A stretch of DNA of 64,000 nucleotides from Heterocephalus glaber (taxonomy: Eukaryota > Chordata > Mammalia > Rodentia > Bathyergidae). A program made the position numbers and the translations under genes. Positions 23,558-33,459 of the stretch are shown one piece after another. How positions within the stretch are numbered: position 1 is the stretch's first letter; each line of letters begins with the position of its first letter. The DNA is taken from contig NW_004624783.1 in NCBI RefSeq assembly GCF_000247695.1, forward strand, positions 6,392,694 to 6,456,693, given 5' to 3'. The notes under the pieces are model-generated. The model was given only the letters and a program-made list of their open reading frames with translations, was not told the DNA's origin and did no database searches.

Positions 23558-23744
23558 CCCTTTACTAAGAGAAGGGAATGAGTTTTCCAAAAAGTAATTT
23601 TAGGTATGTCAAGTCTGATAAAGAGCAGTTACAAAGATTTTGTAGTTATCATTGTACATTTCTTTAAAATCATAAGATAAGTTGATCCTCCAGAAAACGT
23701 AAATAAAACTGTAGTATGATGGGCTCCACAGAGTAAAAGTGTAC

Positions 23745-23917
23745 CTCCACACACAAAACTGAGGATTAAACCCACGGCCTTTGCACTGAGCTGCACCCCA
23801 ACCCTTTTTATTTATTTTGAGACAGGGTATTGCTAAGTTGCCTATGCTGTGTTTGAACTTGGAATCCTCCACCTTCAGCCTCCCAGAGTTATAGGCACAC
23901 ATCACCATGCCTGGCTT
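23745..23917 (-). repeat. Degenerate old ID plus B1-related SINE
   Basis: 'actgaggattaaacccacgg' then 'ttgagacagggtattgctaa'. The same reverse composite arrangement as at 21500. Confidence 0.65.
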
Positions 23918-23997
23918 AAAAGCCAGTTGTTAAAAATACCTCAGAATTCACGCTGCTGTACAAGGCTCTTTTTGTTTGCTTCTTTTTTTTGGGTTTT

Positions 23998-24070
23998 TTG
24001 TTTTTGTTTGTTTGTACTGGGGCTTGAACCTTGGGACCTTGGGCTTGCAACTGAGCTAAATCTCCCATTG
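23998..24070 (-). repeat. Truncated ID-like SINE
   Basis: 'ttgtactggggcttgaacct' to 'gagctaaatctccca', with an internal deletion. Confidence 0.75.
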
Positions 24071-24330
24071 CTTCTTTGTTTTTAAAAAGGAGCCCAGATC
24101 ATTGGGCATTTGGGGTTTAGGGATTAGAAGTAACCATGAGAAGTAAAAAGGGGGTTAGGTGGCTCTTGAGAAGAGAGGAATGGCTGTATTTTTCAGTGTT
24201 AAATTTGAAAAGCAAGAAAAGATTATACAAGTAAAATTCTCTGAGGTGGCTAGCTGCTTGCTAATTGTGACTCCTAGTGGGGCAGATTGGGCACCTGCAG
24301 GATTTTAACCTGAATGAAAGCAACATACTT

Positions 24331-24415
24331 GAGCTGGGGATGTAGCTCAGTGGTGGAGCACTTGGCTAGTGTGCATGAGGCCTTGAGTTTGATCCAGCCC
24401 TGCACAGTTTTTAAA
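24331..24415 (+). repeat. ID SINE (old type)
   Basis: 'agctggggatgtagctcagt' with 'ggagcacttggctagtgtgc'. Flanks 'agcaacatacttgag' / 'agcagcatactttat' give the target duplication. Confidence 0.9.
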
Positions 24416-24613
24416 AAAGCAGCATACTTTATAGAATCTTCCACTTTAATATTCAGAGGAAATAGAGGAAGAAGAAATAATTATAGTCACTGGTTCATAA
24501 ACAGCCAAGAATAAATCATGGATATGTGATTCATCCCCTCCTGTGTTTTCTTCTTTAAGCCTGGACAATCTTATTAGCCACCTGGAGTAGGATGGCTTCA
24601 CTTTAAGAATTTT

Positions 24614-24764
24614 TTAGCCAGACATGGTGGCACAGGCCTATAATCCCAGCACTTAGGAGGCTGAGTCAGGAGGATTGCTGCAAGTTTGAACCATCCTGGA
24701 TTACGTAGTTCAAGGGCAGCCTGAACTACAAAGGGAGACCTTGTCTCAAAAAAAAAAAAAAAGA
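24614..24764 (+). repeat. B1 SINE
   Basis: 'agccagacatggtggcacag' to A14. Flanking 'aagaattttt' / 'agagaattgg'. Confidence 0.9.
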
Positions 24765-24829
24765 GAATTGGTGCATTTTTTTCCAATGTGACTTATTTTA
24801 ATTAATGTATATTCCTTAAGGATACATGT

Positions 24830-24914
24830 AGGGCTGGGGATTTAGCTCAGTGGTTCTGCTGCCTGCCTCACAAGCCCAAGGTCCTGAGTTCGATCCCTGG
24901 TACCATAGAAAAAA
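24830..24914 (+). repeat. ID-like SINE (young type)
   Basis: Perfect target duplication 'aaggatacatgtag' on both sides. Confidence 0.96.
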
Positions 24915-25084
24915 AGGATACATGTAGCTGGAAACTTTACTCTTAGGAGAAGTCATATTTGTATTAATATTTTAGTCTAATAGACTATAGCTGGTATGTG
25001 TGCTGCCAAAGTGAACATATTGTACTGTATAGTCATTTTTAGTGATATGTAATACTTCCTGGTAAGGAATGGCAGTATTATACT

Positions 25085-25215
25085 TCTCTTTTTGCAGAAG
25101 AAATGGAGCTGCATAGAAGAAGAGACTTGCTCAGGGTCAAAGAGTAAGACATTGGAGGGCCCGAGATGAGATTTGTGTTCCTTGAGTTTCCGTCCATTGT
25201 TCACCACAGAGCTGT
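25085..25215 (-). repeat. MIR fragment
   Basis: 'gaagaaatggagctgcatag', 'agacttgctcagggtcaaag' and 'gatgagatttgtgttcc' match the reverse MIR core. Confidence 0.55.
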
Positions 25216-25561
25216 CAGCCTCCCTTTTGCTAGGGACAGTGCAGCCTAAGGGAATGTGCTCTGCCAGATTCCCAGTGTGTTAGATGATATCCGCCCCTTC
25301 CCATTCTCCTCTAAAGCACCTTTTATCACCTCAAGAATAGATCCACCTTTTCCTGCCTTTGGTTTGGCAGATCTCCACCTGGAGAGGGTGGTGGTGACTG
25401 CAGTATGCAGAGATGAAAGAGTCGGGGAAAGCTGCTCAACTAGAGCCTCTACAGCAGCTCATCTGACAAACCTGAGTGTTTTCTTGACCAAAAGAACCCA
25501 CAAACAGCCAATCAATCCCTGACTTAGCAAGGTCAATGGTACTATTTTTTGGTTTTTGTCT

Positions 25562-25634
25562 TTGCAGTACTGGAGATTGAACTCAGGGTCTTCTACATAC
25601 TAGGCAAGTGCTCTACCACTTACACTGCAGCCCG

Positions 25635-25670
<36 letters not shown>

Positions 25671-25770
25671 GACAGGGTCTCACTATGTAGTTCAGGCTGA
25701 CTTCAAACTTGCAGTGACTTCAGCCTCCCAAGTGCTGGGATTACAGATGTGCACTACCACATCTGGCTAG
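25562..25770 (-). repeat. Old ID, (GATT)n, then B1-related SINE
   Basis: The ID part is 25566-25633 and the B1 part is 25668-25768 ('gagacagggtctcactatgt'). Confidence 0.85.
25637..25669. repeat. (GATT)n microsatellite
   Basis: Eight tandem tetranucleotide units between an old ID and a B1, probably grown from the B1's A-rich tail region. Confidence 0.95.
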
Positions 25771-25797
25771 TTTTATTTTATACATGGTTTTCTCTTT

Positions 25798-25920
25798 TCC
25801 TTTTTTTTTTTTATTTGAGAAAGGCTTTCCAAATTTTGCAAGCTGCCATTGAATTTAGCTCCTCCTATCTTGACCTCCCACATAGCTGAGATTATAGGTA
25901 TACCCCATCACACCTGTCTT
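25798..25920 (-). repeat. Diverged B1-related SINE
   Basis: T-run then 'atttgagaaaggctttccaa' to 'ccccatcacacctgtc'. Confidence 0.6.
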
Positions 25921-26334
25921 GGTGCTGCTTTTTTGATGAGAAATCCATATTATTTGAGTGTTTTAAAATTAATATGTATGTAAGCCATTAGTTTATATAC
26001 ATTGACTGAGACATAAGTATTGTAAAATTCACGTTAGTACTGTAGGATCATCCTGAAGAGTCGGTCCTGATGAACTGCGCTTTGGTACCTGCTGATTTAG
26101 TCTGAGGCAAAGTAAGAGCCATTCGTTCATCATGAGTCATACTTCTCAGGGGTCTTGGAACTGTCTGTTAGCCAGAAATGGAGTCAGCTGATTGTAATCT
26201 CTAGATTGGACAATGTGTTTCTCATCCTTTCCCTTGTAAAAAGTTAAAGGTTGATGTTTTTAGAATAAAGTTCTTTGACCTAATACATTTAAACAAAAAT
26301 AAATCATTCTGATATATTTTTCCAAAGAGGAGTG

Positions 26335-26487
26335 TCTTAGGTGTGGCGGCTCAGGCCTATAATCTCAGCACTCGGAAGGCAGGCTGGAGGACAGCTATGA
26401 GTTTGAGGCCAGCCTGGGCTACATAGTGAGTTCAAGGCCAGCCTGAACTACATAGCAACACCCTGTCTCCAAGGAAAAAAAAAAAGA
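26335..26487 (+). repeat. B1 SINE with 29-nt duplication
   Basis: Target duplication 'gagtgtctta' / 'gagtgtcttt'. Confidence 0.94.
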
Positions 26488-26515
26488 TGAGTGTCTTTAT
26501 TTCATTCTTGGTTTA

Positions 26516-26557
<42 letters not shown>
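26516..26557. repeat. (TG)n microsatellite
   Basis: About 20 TG units; alternating purine-pyrimidine, potentially Z-DNA forming. Confidence 0.95.
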
Positions 26558-27287
26558 TGCTGGAGGCTGATTAGATGGCCTCACAAGTGCTAGGCGAGCG
26601 CCCTACTCCCAACCCTGCACATCTGCACAGGTGAGAGATGCTCCTTTCAGGAGGACTCCCTGGGTCACCCCTCTGCCAGCCACCTTGATGGATGGGATGG
26701 TTCACTGCTTTAGAATGGCCAGGACCAGAACCTCTTGACCTTGGCAAGCTGTTGACGTCACTCAAAACCAAGCTGTGGGCTTTTCCTTTTCTGCTCACCT
26801 GTTTTACAGATGTGACTCAGTACATCTGTAAAAATGGATCAACAGTGTGTTAATGAAGGAAGACAGATACAGGAAGAAAGAACCAATAATTAAGGGTTCT
26901 TTTATTTGTTTGGAACAAACACAGTCTAAAGCCACTTATTTGGTAGCTTGAGGAAACTTAAAAGTGGTAGGGAAGGGTATAAAATCTCTTCCGGGGACAC
27001 AGGAAACCCTTAGTTGTGTAATATCTTGTCTGCAGTATTTCTCTAGCCTGAAGCACTCAGAATATTACTGAAAGAGAACCAAACCTATACTTTGTTTTTT
27101 AAAGGTTTTTGTTGATGTTTGGTAGGCACATTCAGCAGCTAATTCTTTGGAGCACCACCTATAATAATAATGTGTCAGAAGCCCCCAGCTCACTGCACAC
27201 ATCTATGAACAGTGTGGGTCACATCCTGTGTTGAGCCATTTGAAAACAAGCACACTGCCTCTGTGAAGTAGCCAGAGAAATACCTGA

Positions 27288-27442
27288 ATGGCCAGGCATA
27301 CAGTGGTGCAGGCCTATAATCCTTGAACTTGGGAGGTTTGTGGCAGGAGGATTGCTGCAAGTTCAAGGGCAGCCTGGGCTATTGTAGTATGAGTTCAAGG
27401 CCAGCCTGAACTATATAGCCAGATTTGTCTCAAAAAAACAAA
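27288..27442 (+). repeat. B1 SINE with 29-nt duplication
   Basis: Target duplication 'gaaatacctgaatg' / 'gaaatgcctgcatg'. Confidence 0.93.
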
Positions 27443-27639
27443 AAGAAATGCCTGCATGTTCTCTGCTTAGAGTCCATCCACAGCCTTGTACTTGAGAGGA
27501 GGGGAGCTTTGGGGAGAGGCACCCTCATCTCAGCCATGGCTTTGGCTCTCCTGCCCATGAGTGGTAAGACTTTGCTACAGAGACGTGGGCAGCTTGGACC
27601 ACTATGGAAGTTGAGGTGGTTGTGTTTGCTAGCAAAGGC

Positions 27640-27830
27640 AACGTGGTGGCTAAGCCCAGATTTGAAATCCAGCTTCTTGGGCAAGTCACTTCACCTGTGT
27701 GCCACAGTTTCTTTGTGTTTGAAATGGAGGCCGGGAAGGTACTCACCCTCATTGGCTGCACATTTGCAACAAAAGCTGAAGAGTGCTTGGCTTGTAGCAA
27801 GTGCTGTGCAAGGGATAGTCTGCTGCCACT
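27640..27830 (+). repeat. MIR SINE
   Basis: 'tgaaatccagcttcttgggc', 'aagtcacttcacctgtgtgc', 'cacagtttctttgtgtttg' and 'aagagtgcttggcttgtagc' follow the MIR consensus in sense order. Confidence 0.65.
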
Positions 27831-27874
27831 GCTATTATTACTACTACTGTTACTGTGATTCTTGTTTTTGCTTT

Positions 27875-27964
27875 TTTTTGTTTTTTATTTTCCGGTACAG
27901 GAATCAAACTCAGGACCTTGTGCTTGCCAGGCAGGCACAGTGCCACTAAGCTACATCCCCGGCT
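27875..27964 (-). repeat. ID-like SINE (young type)
   Basis: 'ttccggtacaggaatcaaac' to 'gctacatccccggct'. 'gtgattctt' / 'gtaattctt' flank it; an (ATT/ACT)n stretch precedes it. Confidence 0.9.
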
Positions 27965-28584
27965 GTTGCTGTAATTCTTATTAACTCTTCCTACTCTGGG
28001 AACACACTTGCTTTGTAAAACTTCGCAATTTGCTTACTTTTGGGCATTGTCTATGACTGAAATGTTTTCTTTAAAGAGAAAAGTAGTATTATTCGATGTG
28101 TGAAAAGTAGAAGTTTTATAAGCCCATTTCTTTGGCATAACTTTAAAAACATTCTTATGTATGCACACTGTACATACTGTTTTATGGCCTTTTTCCATCC
28201 AGCATTCAAGCATAAGCATTTTTCTTTGTTCCTTAGCATTTACAATTAGTTTTCCTTGGCTTTGTGCAATAAATAATTATTGACTTATTGACTTTGTTGC
28301 TTCCTTTAAAAAAAAAAAACTATAAGCAAAACAAAATCAGATAGTTTGGGGTTATCTTGGAAGGTCATTTTGTTTGCTTTTTTGATTGAGAACTTCAGCT
28401 TCTGTTTAGTGGTACGTGAGAGTCTTACTGTACTATTATTCTTTGGGACTGTTCTGAAGTTGACCTTATAAAGGTGAAACTGCTCCACATCTGGACGTAA
28501 CTTTGGGTTAGGGTTAAGGGTATCTTATCTGGTTCATGAGATCAGGGTTGTCAGTGTTCACCACTGAGGGATTCTGGCACATCC

Positions 28585-28925
28585 TGCTCTAGACTTGGAC
28601 TGCCCAGTACACCCACATATGGCTGTTTTAATTAACTTAGACTTCCGTATAAGGAAAATCTTACTTCCTTATCTACATTAGTTACATTTTAGGTGCTCAG
28701 TGGCCACATGTGAGGTGTGGCTACTGTTTTGTTTTTGATTTTTGTTACTACATGTTTGAGGGAATTGGTACATGTACATAACACATTTCAATTCTTTTTT
28801 TTCCCCCTTCCCACTGCCCCCTTTTATTTTGCAACCATCAGATTTAGTGCCTCTGTTTTGGACAGTGCAGATGCAAAACATTTCCATCACTGCAGGAAGT
28901 TCTGTTGAGTAGCACTGCTGCTCAG
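28585..28925. mobile_element. Ancient hAT/MER-type DNA transposon, interrupted in the middle
   Basis: The left part ('cccagtacacccacatatgg', 'ggtgctcagtggccacatgt') and the right part ('ggacagtgcagatgcaaaac', 'atttccatcactgcaggaag') are halves of a MER DNA element. About 110 bp of unrelated T-rich sequence sits between them at 28730-28850. Exact family name not asserted. Confidence 0.5.
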
Positions 28926-28967
28926 CTTTTTCACCCTACAGTGATAAGGAAGTGCCACCTCTGATGT

Positions 28968-29200
28968 TCTAGAGCAGAGTGCAAACTTTGCCTGCCGGTT
29001 TTTATATAGAAAGATTTATTGGAACACACTCACATTTGTTCGCTATTTGTTTCCCTGGTACGTTTGGCTGCTTTTGTGCTACAGTGGCAGAACTGGGTCT
29101 TGAACAGAAACTGTTTGTGGCTCACAAATATTTGTGCTCACTATTTGTGGCCCTGAAGTATTTACTCCATCTTCTTAGGAAAAGGATTACCAACATCTTT
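28968..29200. mobile_element. Ancient hAT-type MER element
   Basis: 'gagcagagtgcaaactttgc', 'aagatttattggaacacact' and 'gctgcttttgtgctacagtg' are in the order of the mammalian MER element that ends 'agtttgctgacccctg' in consensus. The match continues through 'tatttactccatcttc'. Confidence 0.6.
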
Positions 29201-29202
29201 TA

Positions 29203-29403
29203 TCCAGAGCATGGTTTTCCAGCCTCACCACGCATAATATTTTGGTCCACATGGTTCTCTGATTGGGGCTGTCCTGTGTACTATACAATGCTTCAACACT
29301 TGTTTCTGTTCTCTACCCACTGCACGTCTCTGCCACCCAGTTGTGACAACATGCAGTGTCTCCAGACATTGCCAGATCCCTTGGGGAACAAAATCACCCT
29401 AAG
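29203..29403 (-). mobile_element. MER20-like hAT-Charlie element
   Basis: 'ggggctgtcctgtgtactat', 'ctctacccactgcacgtctc', 'cagttgtgacaacatgcagt' and 'tctccagacattgccagatc' match the reverse of MER20 as I remember it, along almost its full 219-bp length. It lies immediately after another hAT element. Confidence 0.65.
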
Positions 29404-29669
29404 AACTCCAAATCTTAAATGATGTGGCTTGGCAAAGCACTCACCTGCAACACTACATAGGCATGCTCACTGTAAAATATCAATCCAGAATAAATTAAAG
29501 AGTAGGTTTTTATACCATCTTTTATACTTCCACATTGGCTGCAGAAACAGAAACATTTATGGAAAACATGACAGAATAGCTGATGAAATAGAAAAATGGA
29601 AGCACTCAGGTTTTCCAATCCACTCTTTGCCAATTGAGGAACAAATAGAATAGAAATCACAGCATTCCA

Positions 29670-29866
29670 TGTTCTGTTAACTCTGCAGGTATGTGTTTCA
29701 GGAATGTTCTGTAACTCTGCCCCGCTGCTTCAGTGAACATGCTTGCCTACCCTGTAGATCCCTATATAAGGAGGCTCCCATTTCTAGTCAGGTGTTCAGA
29801 CTTTGGAGTATGAACTCCTCTGAGCCTGCCGGCATAATAAAAGGTTTTTCTTCAAAAAAAAAAAAA
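29670..29866 (+). mobile_element. LTR-derived retroposon with poly(A) tail and LINE-type target duplication
   Basis: A 197-bp insert begins tgttctgttaac, carries a TATA-like tatataa at 29763-29769, a signal AATAAA at 29836-29841, and ends in about 16 A. The flanks repeat a 15-bp target: aatcacagcattcca at 29655-29669 and aattacagcattcca at 29867-29881 (14 of 15 match). The TG start, TATA and AATAAA spacing look like the U3-R part of an ERV LTR. The A tail and the 15-bp duplication instead indicate L1-type retroposition of an RNA. No protein-coding region. Confidence 0.6.
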
Positions 29867-29944
29867 AATTACAGCATTCCAAAGCTGTGGGGAAGTATAG
29901 ATTACAGTACATCCTGGTTTAACTTATTTTTCTTTATTTATTCA

Positions 29945-30165
29945 TTTATGTTTTTTGAGATAGCAAAAAACCCAGTTCTCAGAGCTTTGCAGTTCAGACT
30001 GGCCTTGAATTCTGTGTAGCCCAGGCTGGCCTAGAACTCATGGCAATCCTTCAGCCTCAGCCTCCCCAGTGCTGGGGTTATAGGCATTTGCCACCATGCC
30101 CACTCCTCAGCCTCCAAGTAGCTGTAATGACAGGTATGTACCATCACCTGTGGCCCTACACCCAG
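29945..30165 (-). repeat. B1 SINE plus a second partial B1
   Basis: Main copy 29951-30105. Then 'cctcagcctccaagtagctg' to 'gtaccatcacctgtggcc' is a second head fragment. Confidence 0.82.
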
Positions 30166-30356
30166 TCAAGACCTGCTCCCTTTATAAAGCAGGTTAACCA
30201 CAGGGTTTATCTTGTTCACTGAGTGAGTGGATTTCATTTGTGTATTCCTGGCAAGAAGGGAGTTAATGTTTATTAAAATGATTAATGAATTCCACAAATT
30301 GGTGCTTATCTGCTTTATGATTATAGCCCATATCACCCAGAATAATTGAAAAGCTA

Positions 30357-30460
30357 GTTCTCATTTCGGCAGCACATACACTAAAGTTGGAACAATACAG
30401 AGAAGATGAGCATGGCCTCTGTGCAAGGAGGACACATAATTTCATTAATTGTTCCATTAC
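30357..30460 (+). pseudogene. U6 snRNA retropseudogene
   Basis: About 104 nt align along nearly the whole of the 107-nt U6 RNA: ttcggcagcacatacacta, 'ggaacaatacagagaagatg', 'agcatggcctctgtgcaagg' and a terminal 'gttccatta'. Several substitutions fall in conserved positions (for example tgtgcaaggagg for tgcgcaaggatg). The copy is followed by an A-rich tail and no T-run terminator, so it is a dead retrocopy. Confidence 0.93.
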
Positions 30461-30510
30461 AAAAAAAGAAAAATTGGTTGTATTTACCTCCATTTGAAGT
30501 TAATGAGAAT

Positions 30511-30642
30511 TAAGCTGGACCCTGTGGTACATGCCTGTATTCCTAGCTAGCCAGGAGGCTGAGGTAGGAGGGTCATAAATTCAAGGCCAGCCTGGTGAGC
30601 ATAGGGTGCTAGACCCTATCACAAAAACAAAACAAAACAAAT
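30511..30642 (+). repeat. B1-related SINE
   Basis: 'agctggaccctgtggtacat' to an (AAAAC)n tail. 'aatgagaatta' / 'aatgagagaca' flanks. Confidence 0.85.
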
Positions 30643-30854
30643 TTTTAATGAGAGACATCATGTCCTATAAAATTTGTTCATCTGTGCTTGAGTACTTTTT
30701 AGAGTAGAGAGTTGTAGAAATTGTTATCTTAAGTTTACTCATTCTGAAGTAATACAGGGTGCTGTAGAGTTCAGAACACAAGTTTTAATTAGTAATGTAT
30801 GTAGTATTTCTAACTTCTCAGTTTGGAAAATAGAGTGAAATGGAATTGGGAAAA

Positions 30855-30958
30855 TTGGATCTGGGAGTGTAGGTCAGTGGTAGAATACTTGGCTAATATG
30901 TATGGGGCCCTGGATTTGATCATCCCCAGCACCACAAAAAGAAAAAGAAAAAAAAGAA
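30855..30958 (+). repeat. ID SINE (old type)
   Basis: 'tctgggagtgtaggtcagtg' with 'tagaatacttggctaatatg'. 'ggaaaaattgga' / 'attggaaaaatt' flanks. Confidence 0.85.
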
Positions 30959-31035
30959 TTGGAAAAATTTCAGAGAAAATGCCAGATATATCTTAAACTT
31001 GTTCTTCAAATTAAAATTGGATTTAAAATTTTTAA

Positions 31036-31316
31036 TTGGGCTAGGTATGGTCATACATTACATATAATCCCAACACTCAGGAAGCTGTGGCAGGAGGACT
31101 GAAAGTTCAAGCCCATCTTAGGCAATTTAGTGATTTAGCAAGACCTACCTTTAAAAAAATGGGCTGGGTGTGATGGCACACGCCTGTGATCCCAGCACTC
31201 AGGAGGCTGCGGCAGAAGGATTGCTGCCAGTTTGAGACCAGCCTCAGCTATATAGTGAGTTCAAGACCAGCCTGAACTGCATTAGTGAGACTCTCTCTCC
31301 CCTTCAAAAAAAAGAA
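31036..31316 (+). repeat. Two B1-type SINEs in tandem
   Basis: The old form with 'caatttagtgatttagca' is at 31038-31160. A 29-nt-duplication form follows at 31161-31314. Confidence 0.85.
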
Positions 31317-31326
31317 TATACAATGA

Positions 31327-31414
31327 GGGCCAGGGATTTAGCTCAGTGGTTCCAACTCCTGCCTCACAAGCGAAAGGTCCCAAGTTCGGTCCCCAGTACC
31401 AGAAAAAAGAAATG
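31327..31414 (+). repeat. ID-like SINE (young type)
   Basis: Target duplication 'agaatatacaatg' / 'agaatatataatg'. It lies 165 bp before the UBE2H exon at 31579. Confidence 0.95.
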
Positions 31415-31578
31415 AAAAGAATATATAATGTAAGTTTTGTGTAGTGGAACACACATTTATGGAAAAATCATCCCCATGTAGTTAAATATTTAAGAAGATA
31501 GCAGGTTTGACTCCTGAATTCAAGTGAATTTTGAATGTTTGTGTTCCCAAGCATGAAGAACTTGTGTTTGTTTTTCAG

Positions 31579-31707
31579 ATCTTACCAACATATTTGAGTC
31601 CTTCTTGCCTCAGCTGTTGGCCTATCCTAATCCCATAGATCCTCTCAATGGTGATGCAGCAGCCATGTACCTCCACCGACCAGAAGAATACAAGCAGAAA
31701 ATTAAAG
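31579..31707 (+). CDS. UBE2H: UBE2H coding exon, residues 100-143
   Basis: The acceptor is tttttcag and the donor is gtaagg. The reading frame continues the split Asp100 codon (G|AT) and encodes [20 protein letters not shown], followed by [20 protein letters not shown] and KIK. These are the C-terminal helices of the UBC fold, with the usual E2 'P-N-P-x-x-P-L-N' turn. The last base starts the Glu143 codon completed by the next exon (G|AG). The exon is 129 nt and is separated from its 5' neighbour by a 16.6-kb intron heavily loaded with SINEs, a long L1 fragment, a U6 retropseudogene and ancient DNA transposons. Identity is secure from the protein sequence. Confidence 0.97.
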
Positions 31708-31982
31708 GTAAGGAGGCACACAATTTAACCTGGAGTCAGAAGAATTTAAACTTCTTGAGCTTTAGTCACTTAGAGCCTTTTGTGAGTTACATGGTTCCTC
31801 ATGATTTTCTCAGGCCTAAGCCAACAGCTGTAGGCTTAAATAGCATTGAGCAACCTTGAACACAAGCACTAGCAGCCCCAGCTAGACTGCGCTTAGGATT
31901 TAGAATCCTGTGTTCCCACAATCATGGGACTAGAGTTGCATTCAAAGGAAAATACAGTTACAAAAGAACATCTGAAGCTCAA

Positions 31983-32118
31983 GTGGGGCTGGGAGTGATG
32001 GCACACACCACTAATCCCAGCATTCTGGGAGGCTGAGACAGGAGGATTGGAAATACAAGCACAGTCTGGCCAATTTGATGACATAGTAAGACTTGCCTCA
32101 AAATTAAAATTTTTTAAA
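31983..32118 (+). repeat. Old B1-related SINE
   Basis: 'ggctgggagtgatggcacac' to 'gcctcaaaattaaaa'. Confidence 0.82.
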
Positions 32119-32126
32119 AGCCGGGG

Positions 32127-32245
32127 ATGGGCCGGGGATTTTGCTCAGTGATGCCGCCACCTGCCTTGTAAGCACAGGGTCCTGAGGCAGAGGCCCTGAG
32201 TGTGATTCCCCAGTACCAAGAAAAGGAGGGAGGGAGAGAGCAAGC
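32127..32245 (+). repeat. ID-like SINE with a 19-bp internal insertion/duplication
   Basis: Young body, but 'cctgaggcagaggccctgag' shows the B-box approach repeated before 'tgtgattccccagtacc'. GA-rich tail. Confidence 0.88.
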
Positions 32246-32249
32246 CCCA

Positions 32250-32530
32250 GTGGGTTTGGTGATGTTCATTGGCTTGTCCTTCTCCTCCTTGTAATATTTA
32301 AGAACTTCCATAGTGAAAAGTCTGGATCCATAAAGCTCCACCAGAAAGGAGAGGAATTCAGAGTCAGTGGAGATGCATCTGCTCTTAACCAATAGGCACT
32401 AGGATCTTCCAAGCTTTCAGCACAACTTAACCATCTACCGTGGATGTAGAACATCAGTCTCCTCAAGCTGTGGCGGCGCCTCTGAGGCACATTTGCAAGA
32501 AATGACAGCAGAAGTAGTTCATGAGGGAGG
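32250..32530 (-). pseudogene. Possible retropseudogene fragment, parent unknown
   Basis: The minus strand carries protein-like stretches, for example VELYGSRLFTMEVLKYYKEE followed by KDKPMNI, and upstream a short CpG-containing segment ('gaggcgccgccacagc') like a 5' UTR. The frame is broken upstream. I cannot name the parent; could be chance. Confidence 0.3.
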
Positions 32531-33321
32531 AAAGACAAACTGGAGTTGTTTTCCTTTGTTTGTTTCCTCATTCTCCCCAGGTCTCTCTAGGGTATTACTT
32601 TGGTGCTTTTGTTTAGATAAAGTAAAAATAAATCTACTGCAATTAATTTACTCAAGTCTCAAGGGCTTTGCAAATTAATGTCTAATCTATGTAGCACAAT
32701 ATCTATATAACCAAACAAACATGTATCCCAAGAAAGAGGTAGTCATTTTCAACCAGATAAAATTCTGTTGTGAGAGTCTGTTAAAATTTTGTTGTAGGAG
32801 TTACTTAGCAGGGTCTGCAAACCACAAATATCTCAGTGCAGAGTATATTTCTGTAGTTCTTATTCATTATGCCTCAGCAGTTTAACACAAGCTGTACTGT
32901 AGTGCATATCTGCTCTGGCCCCAAGTACAAAAGGAACCCAGCCTGTGTTTGTCTTAGAATGGCCTCTCTGGCTTTCAGAAGTGTTAATGGCAGAGACCAT
33001 TATGTCTTCTTGGTGATTTGGGAGAATCATGGCCATTAGGCTTGAGCTCACCTCTGCTTTCTGCTGTGCTTTTATATAGCACCTTTCCCCATATTTGTTT
33101 CATTTTTGTCCCTACAGGAAATGAGGTGCTCCTGTGGGTTCCCTTAGGATTCAAGCTATTTATTTCACTTTCAAACTTCCTGCTTCCTTGGCTTAAAATC
33201 CCACAATCCTTTATTTCCCTTCTTGTGCTGAGCCTATGAGGTCCTTTCCTCTCTCCCATGGACCCTTCTTAAGTCCCATTTTCGTGGACCTCTCTGCAGC
33301 TCTGGTGTTTTACTCCTTTCT

Positions 33322-33404
33322 TTCTTTGGTACCGGGGATAGAACTCGGGACTTTGTGATTTCGAGGCAGGTGGTAGAACCACTGAGCTAAATCCCTAGCC
33401 CTTA
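33322..33404 (-). repeat. ID-like SINE (young type)
   Basis: 'tttggtaccggggatagaac' to 'ctaaatccctagccc'. 'ttactcctt' on both sides. Confidence 0.94.
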
Positions 33405-33459
33405 CTCCTTAGCTTTCTGAGAACTGCTCATTCTATTTCCAAAATGTGGACCTTTTATG

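Larger units (their letters stand above)
14984..31578 (+). other. UBE2H: UBE2H 16.6-kb intron
   Basis: GT-AG intron (gtgagt...tttcag) rich in repeats. Stretches over 300 nt with nothing I can name are 14984-15640, 16510-16920, 17555-18700, 18795-19980, 20130-20480, 21710-22270, 22425-23470, 25920-26330, 26560-27285, 27965-28500, 29405-29650 and 30640-30855. Confidence 0.9.

Noticed and set aside
29429..29653. 74-codon frame beside the hAT cluster
   Set aside because: No family resemblance, and a same-sized frame exists on the opposite strand.
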